Source: JBCCSZ01 sp039199225 (GTDB taxonomy: Bacteria; Bacteroidota; Bacteroidia; Chitinophagales; Saprospiraceae). From it: 29,686 nucleotides of DNA. The notes under the pieces are model-generated. The model was not told where the DNA came from. It saw only the letters and a program-made list of their open reading frames with translations, and made no database searches. This document shows, piece after piece, positions 26,301 through 29,686 of the stretch (position 1 is the stretch's first letter; every line of letters begins with the position of its first letter). The DNA lies in assembly GCA_039199225.1 (NCBI GenBank), contig JBCCSZ010000056.1, positions 1-29,686 of the forward strand. Reading direction: 5' to 3'. Both the position numbers and the translations under genes were made by a program.

Positions 26301-26589
26301 TTACGCCCTTGTGGAATTGGTTGTATCGGTAATGCGTAAACCCAATTTGATCTTCTTCGGTACGTTGCAGTTGCATTCTGTCATCTACCCCCAATCCGAG
26401 TGTCGCAGCATTTTGCTGGAAAAATGCGCCTGGTTTTAGTACTTGTTGTTCAGCAGCTACGCTCATCCAATCTGTTGAAACATTGGCTTTGGAAAGAACC
26501 TCTTTCTGAGCAGAATTTTGCGAAAGCAAGGGTAATGTTAAAAGTAGTACATAGATGAAACATAAGGCCGTAGGTAGAATTCGTCTCAT
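23341..26589 (-). CDS. Secreted M4 (thermolysin-family) metalloprotease with type IX secretion sorting domain
   Basis: A 1082-residue multidomain zinc protease. Order: signal peptide about 1-23; FTP and PepSY-type propeptide about 50-230; M4 catalytic domain about 290-560. The HExxH motif is HEIAH (375-379), the third zinc ligand is Glu399 (ALNES) and the thermolysin His231 equivalent is His464 (GGVHINSGV). Two Ig-like CARDB-type repeats follow at about 565-790, then a jelly-roll-like region at about 800-990. A Por/type IX secretion sorting domain ends the protein (about 1000-1082, FRVFPNPADERL to GVYWVVVSNG). It should be exported by Sec, matured by removal of the propeptide, then moved across the outer membrane by type IX secretion and kept on the surface or released. 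It probably degrades external protein. Confidence 0.94.
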   Translation of the reverse strand: MRRILPTALCFIYVLLLTLPLLSQNSAQKEVLSKANVSTDWMSVAAEQQVLKPGAFFQQNAATLGLGVDDRMQLQRTEEDQIGFTHYRYNQFHKGVKIEGAQYLVHQQGDRLMKANGKLIKGISVNTQPKIDKEAAIAAALRLVGARVYIWEDEVLLHSLEDIHDNSDDSYYPDPQLVLFDPAYSRQADRYRLAYKMDIYASTPMSRQWVFVDALNGNILAKQERIHAENVIGTANTRYSGEQIITTDSVAPGEYRLRETARGAGADIVTLNLLRNDQDETDLAVDFVDDDNYWSNFNLRQDEVATDAHWGAEQTYDLMLEHFGRNSIDDQGHELRSYVHLRRNLSNAFWTGEAMMYGDGGGNAGPFISIDIVGHEIAHGLTNYSAGLIYQDESGALNESFSDIFGIAVKFYSGAPNFNWKIGDQIYNDTSGLRSMRSPKLRNHPDTYFGQFWFQGDGDNGGVHINSGVQNFWFYLLTEGGQGVNDRGYAFDVQGIGMDKAMQISYRNLTVYLTESSNYVDAREGAIQAAIDLYGDCSPEVESVTDAWAAVGIGAAFSRRDLQPGAFVQPVFECGRGIENLRFRIDHIACNTKIPAGDTLLLAYQLDGQTPVVEELVLSDTIEALSDLEYSFQQAADLSTIGFYDLRFWVYYPSDNNNLNDTLSLTIENRVTQNADWGITAVTAPSTYQCDFSDEEALTVEATYYGCEALPAGTELPISFNINGGTSVSETFTLPAVAPDQKILLTFSDPVDLTNQGFNRFDIQSNNPTDTWESNDLFQWASLNGIDRPEGVTLRFEDELAYTDSSLVVPGVESRIWRDTVSEAEGGRYGIRITGGDPISLENNSLLIDIPESEEEAWLLNTDYISNIEYCVDATDWETIRLSFDTKMTYAGIWGSLLRGRPMFRYAARFRILVNGEQIGETYHPQTGQHLLGSPVHYDVNLSRFAGERFTLVFQTQVLRNASYDLISASSDGDNVVLDNIFLGQDPLLNNNEPNLLLSTFRVFPNPADERLTTVLDLEQSDRLELDLINMLGQRVLSIPQTRYAQGQHRIELAVGQLPTGVYWVVVSNGHQQQKERLVIGR

Positions 26590-26703
26590 AAAGTTGATTT
26601 AGCAGTATGTAATGTGTATGATCTGGGGAAAGCATTGACAAGATACAGAATTCTCGGAAGACTCAATCCAGCCCTTGCAGTGTATGTGGGATAAATGACA
26701 TGT

Positions 26704-26716
26704 GTACGACGCGTAC
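26704..26716. promoter_or_regulatory. Palindrome GTACG-ACG-CGTAC between divergent secreted genes
   Basis: A perfect 5-bp dyad with a 3-base centre in the 202-bp region between the M4 protease and the sulfatase genes, which diverge. A dimeric regulator could bind here and affect both. The dyad is short, so it could also be chance. Confidence 0.25.
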
Positions 26717-26791
26717 GCAAAGATGGTTTGCAATGATGCATTTGAGATTTTTGGAAAAAAGGCTATTTTTCACAGCTAAAACCAACAGCTT

Positions 26792-28513
26792 ATGTATCCT
26801 CCCTTCATCAGATTTATCTATTTTCTTGGGCTTTGTGGATTTATGATGCACTGGTCGAGCTGTTCTGAGTCCCCGCTGGAGAATTCAGCCAGTGAGGTGA
26901 AGGCTCCCCAGTGGCCAAAGCGTCCCAACATCCTTTGGTTGGTTGCAGAGGATTTGAGTCCTGTCATTCCTCCCTTTGGTGATTCCACTGTCTCGACGCC
27001 CAACCTAAGTCGCCTGGCAGCAGAAGGCATCTGCTATCCCAATACATTCTCGCCTTCGGGTGTTTGTGCGCCCAGCCGAGCAGCCATTGCCTTGGGTATG
27101 TATCCATCTGGCATTGGCGCTCACCACATGCGTACCGGCCCCTGGTTCGATTTTGAGCTCTCCAAAGAAACCATCGAACGGACGGCCTCCTGGTTTCCGG
27201 AGGGGGTTACCATCTATGAGGCCATGCCACCGGCTGCTGCCCACATGCACAGCGAGTATTTGCGGCGTGCCGGCTACTACTGTACCAACAACAGTAAGGA
27301 AGATTACCAATTCCGGAGGGAACTAACGGCCTGGGATGAAAGCAGCCGGTCGTCCCACTGGCGCAATCGAAAAGCCGGACAACCCTTCTTTTCCATCTTC
27401 AATTTTGGTGTGACCCATGAATCGCAGATTTGGCGAAAAGCGGAGGACTCCCTTTGGATCGATGCGGCGCTGGATGTTCCGGTGCCTCCTTACTTACCTG
27501 CCAATGCTGTGGGTTTGAAGGACGTTCGGCGGATGTACTCGAACATTCGGCAAATGGATTTTCAGGTAGGAGAGATATTAAAAGCCTTGGAGGAAGATGG
27601 CCTGCTGGACAGTACCATTATCTTTTGGTACAGCGACCACGGAGGGCCTCTGCCCCGGCAAAAAAGAATGCTTTATGACTCTGGGCTGCGCTTGCCTTTG
27701 ATCGTGCGCTTTCCGGGGCAGTGGCGGGCAGGAACCGTTGACAGCCAGCTCATCAGTTTTGTAGATTTCAAGCCCACGCTGCTGTCTTTGGCAGGCATTC
27801 AGCCGCCTGATTACATCCAAGGTCGGGCTTGGTTGGGGGCCTTCAGCGACCGTCCTGAGCGGCAATACATCCATGCTGCGGCCGACCGCTTCGATGCGGT
27901 GTACGATAGGCAGCGGGCGGTGCGAGACCATCGGTACAAATACATTCGCAATGAAGAGCCATCAAAAAGTTGCTACCTGGCTGTGAGCTATCGGGAGCAA
28001 ATGCCGATCATGCAAGAGTTGTTGCGTCTTCGGGATGTCGATTCTTTGAATGCCTTTCAGGCCCAGTGGTTTCGGCCACAAAAGGAGCCCGAAGAATTGT
28101 TTGACACCTGGACTGACCCACACGAATTACACAACTTGGCTCAGATGGCAGCGCATCAGGAAAAACTCACCACCTTGCGCAATGAATGCGACCGTTGGAT
28201 GGATCAGATAAAGGATTTGGGTGAAATACCGGAGCCTGAATTAATTGCAAAGTTGTGGGGTGGTCAGCACCAGCCTCGCACGTCAGCTCCGAGGGCCGAC
28301 ATTGCTGGTGAAAAGCTTGCGTTGTCCTGTCCGACCGAAGGGGCGGCGATTGGTTACCAACTGCTGGACGAGGGGGAGGAAGTTTCCAAGCGTTGGGAGG
28401 TGTACCAAGAGCCAATTACCTTTTTGAAAGGTAAGCGTTTGCTCATGCAGGCCCATCGGATTGGCTATTTGCCCAGTCCTATGATAGAGTATTCGGGATT
28501 GAGACAGTGGTGA
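26792..28513 (+). CDS. Lipoprotein sulfatase (S1 family) with C-terminal chitobiase-like domain
   Basis: A 573-residue type I sulfatase with a lipobox-like start (WSSC, Cys24). The formylglycine motif is CAPSR (92-96), with Cys92 to be converted by a formylglycine-generating enzyme. Metal-binding acids are seen in VAEDL (51-55) and later YSDHGG. A conserved Lys-containing stretch follows (QKRMLYDSGLRLPLIVRFP). The C-terminal part (about 500-570, LSCPTEGAAIGYQLLDEGEE) resembles the chitobiase/beta-hexosaminidase C-terminal domain often found in exported sulfatases. It probably removes sulfate from sulfated polysaccharides at the cell surface; the substrate is not predictable. It faces away from the M4 protease gene. 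Confidence 0.9.
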   Translation: MYPPFIRFIYFLGLCGFMMHWSSCSESPLENSASEVKAPQWPKRPNILWLVAEDLSPVIPPFGDSTVSTPNLSRLAAEGICYPNTFSPSGVCAPSRAAIALGMYPSGIGAHHMRTGPWFDFELSKETIERTASWFPEGVTIYEAMPPAAAHMHSEYLRRAGYYCTNNSKEDYQFRRELTAWDESSRSSHWRNRKAGQPFFSIFNFGVTHESQIWRKAEDSLWIDAALDVPVPPYLPANAVGLKDVRRMYSNIRQMDFQVGEILKALEEDGLLDSTIIFWYSDHGGPLPRQKRMLYDSGLRLPLIVRFPGQWRAGTVDSQLISFVDFKPTLLSLAGIQPPDYIQGRAWLGAFSDRPERQYIHAAADRFDAVYDRQRAVRDHRYKYIRNEEPSKSCYLAVSYREQMPIMQELLRLRDVDSLNAFQAQWFRPQKEPEELFDTWTDPHELHNLAQMAAHQEKLTTLRNECDRWMDQIKDLGEIPEPELIAKLWGGQHQPRTSAPRADIAGEKLALSCPTEGAAIGYQLLDEGEEVSKRWEVYQEPITFLKGKRLLMQAHRIGYLPSPMIEYSGLRQW

Positions 28514-28675
28514 AAGGCCCAGGACGGAATGAGATGGTGGTTTTCAGTTGTCCGTATCCTACTCATCGTAGAAAGGTAAGATTGCAATTTGACTCCATTT
28601 ATTTGGTCCATTTTATGTACCAGTACCGTTGTGATGCAACTAGAATATTTTCCATCAGAATAGGTGAATGATCAA

Positions 28676-29539
28676 ATGAAAGAAATAATTGAAGACCATC
28701 TTAAAGAAGGCCGACTGAAAAAGGCCATTTCGATTTTCCTGAAGTGGGAGATCATTCATCCCGATGTGCGCAATGAACTCATTTTGCACTCTTCCAGGCT
28801 CAACAGCGCGCACCGAAAGTTTATCGATGGGCTGATGCGAGAGGAGGATTACAACATTCTGAATAACAAGATCACCTTGGCCTTACTGAATTTATTATAC
28901 GAGATTGAGCGAAAATACCTGGGCGTAAACCTCCAAAACATACCCAAATCCATCCTCGTAGCTGGGACGGGAGCCGGAGACATTCCAGAAAAAGAAGTGC
29001 TGATTGCCAAAACATTAGGGACCTATCTGGGACAAAACAACTATGTGTTGGTCTCTGGTGGATGGCAGGGGGTGGATTATCATGTGACAACAGCCTTCGC
29101 CGAGGCTGTCAAACAAAGTGAGCGTCCGAATCTTCACAAGAGGTTGTTTCAAATTCTTCCCAAGAACAAGGCTCCTCTGTATGATAAGGGCAATGTTTTT
29201 TATGTCAATGAAGGCTTGGAAGAGTGGACCAAAAGCTTGAATCTAGCTGATTATGTTGTGTTGATCGGCGGTGTAGGAGGAACGTATTCTACCTATTCTA
29301 TCGCCACTCAGGAGCGAATTCCGGTGTTTTCATTCTTCGATACCCGCAAAGATACCAGCCAGGTGTTGACCGATATGATACAAAAGTGGCCAGAAAACAT
29401 CTATGGCGATGTGCCTCAGTCGGATTATTTCCGTCGGTTATCCGCTGAGATACGGTCGGAAGAAGATGTTTTATCCGTTATTCAGGCCATTGAAGGATTT
29501 ATGGAGCTGATCGAAAAGACAGCTGTTGATCAAGCTTGA
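28676..29539 (+). CDS. EAD11-SLOG fusion, putative conflict-system/nucleotide-sensing protein
   Basis: A 287-residue soluble protein with two domains. Residues about 1-80 match effector-associated domain 11: LKEGRLKKAISIF, NELILHSSRLNSAHRKFIDG, then EEDYNILNNKITLALLNLLYEI. This is a small helical adaptor domain known from predicted NTP-dependent conflict systems. Residues about 90-285 form a Rossmann-like SLOG (Smf/DprA-LOG) domain with three glycine-rich loops: AGTGAG (96-101), SGGW (127-130) followed by QGVD, and IGGVGGT (197-203). The C-terminal region (about 245-280) is helical. SLOG domains bind nucleotides or their derivatives. I start at ATG 28676; a GTG at 28664 would add four residues. 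The gene stands alone between a sulfatase and a sugar dehydrogenase gene, with no adjacent NTPase, protease or nuclease. Domain identities are from recognition of motifs, not a search. Confidence 0.8.
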   Translation: MKEIIEDHLKEGRLKKAISIFLKWEIIHPDVRNELILHSSRLNSAHRKFIDGLMREEDYNILNNKITLALLNLLYEIERKYLGVNLQNIPKSILVAGTGAGDIPEKEVLIAKTLGTYLGQNNYVLVSGGWQGVDYHVTTAFAEAVKQSERPNLHKRLFQILPKNKAPLYDKGNVFYVNEGLEEWTKSLNLADYVVLIGGVGGTYSTYSIATQERIPVFSFFDTRKDTSQVLTDMIQKWPENIYGDVPQSDYFRRLSAEIRSEEDVLSVIQAIEGFMELIEKTAVDQA

Positions 29540-29540
29540 C

Positions 29541-29686
29541 CTAGTTTTCTATCGGCACCAACTTGAAAATCCGCCCAGGCTCTTCTACGCCCACATACAA
29601 AAAGCCCTCCGGCCCCATCTCTACAGAGCGCAAACGTCCAAGAATTTTGAGCAACTTTTCCTCGTCGACGATAAGGTCGTCCACGA
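29541..29686 (-). CDS. PQQ-dependent sugar dehydrogenase-like protein, 3' end only
   Basis: Partial gene that enters from the right edge; the visible 48 codons end at TAG (29541-29543). The translated end reads ILGRLRSVEMGPEGFLYVGV and then a GRIFKLVP stretch. This pattern, an R-V-x-x-GPxG-x-LYV strand followed by GRI-x-LVP, is typical of the last blades of PQQ-dependent aldose/soluble glucose dehydrogenase (GSDH/sorbosone dehydrogenase) beta-propellers. The rest lies outside the window. It is convergent with the EAD11-SLOG gene, stops 1 bp apart. Confidence 0.75.
   Translation of the reverse strand, partial: VDDLIVDEEKLLKILGRLRSVEMGPEGFLYVGVEEPGRIFKLVPIEN

Overview
The window looks like a chromosomal segment from a free-living or host-associated member of the Bacteroidota, most likely a Saprospiria/Lewinella-like lineage. 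The lineage is an inference. It rests on a type IX secretion (Por) C-terminal sorting domain on a very large M4 metalloprotease, an outer-membrane receptor with a CarboxypepD_reg-like start, DUF2461 and DUF2306 proteins, TolB-TPR-LytTR architecture, an NtrC-type regulator paired with an NtrY-like kinase beside an efflux operon, and the absence of consistent Shine-Dalgarno sequences. There are no rRNA, tRNA, CRISPR, insertion-sequence or phage signals.

Layout. 1-5.3 kb: a DUF2306 membrane protein, a TolB-like/TPR/LytTR regulator, a degenerate short tandem repeat, a DUF2461 protein, an aldo/keto reductase and a sirohaem-synthesis dehydrogenase. 5.3-11.3 kb: a regulated efflux locus. A leftward operon (sigma-54 response regulator, then histidine kinase, then sirohaem enzyme) diverges from a rightward operon (HlyD-like adaptor and two MacB/LolD-type ATPases). 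The divergent intergenic region carries two dyads 21 bp apart and a near-consensus -24/-12 promoter, and the rightward operon ends in a strong intrinsic terminator. 11.4-15.8 kb: an outer-membrane beta-barrel receptor with an Arg/Gly-rich tail, then ATP-type PEP carboxykinase with its terminator. 16.3-19.5 kb: a thiolase interrupted by an in-frame amber codon, followed 5 bp later by an exported six-hairpin glycosidase-like protein. 19.5-23.3 kb: a TPR protein, an unknown exported protein, an alpha/beta hydrolase and an unknown lipoprotein. 23.3-29.7 kb: a secreted M4 protease, a lipoprotein sulfatase, an EAD11-SLOG protein that resembles conflict/immunity components, and the 3' end of a PQQ-dependent sugar dehydrogenase-like gene.

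How the genes work together. The clearest functional unit is the two-component system and its efflux operon: kinase and NtrC-type regulator, then tandem upstream sites, then a sigma-54 promoter, then adaptor plus ATPases. It lacks a permease and an outer-membrane channel. The most novel-looking gene is the EAD11-SLOG fusion at 28.7-29.5 kb, a candidate nucleotide-sensing module of a biological-conflict system that stands alone among metabolic genes. The most surprising sequence-level event is the amber codon that removes the last catalytic cysteine of an otherwise intact PcaF/PaaJ-like thiolase.
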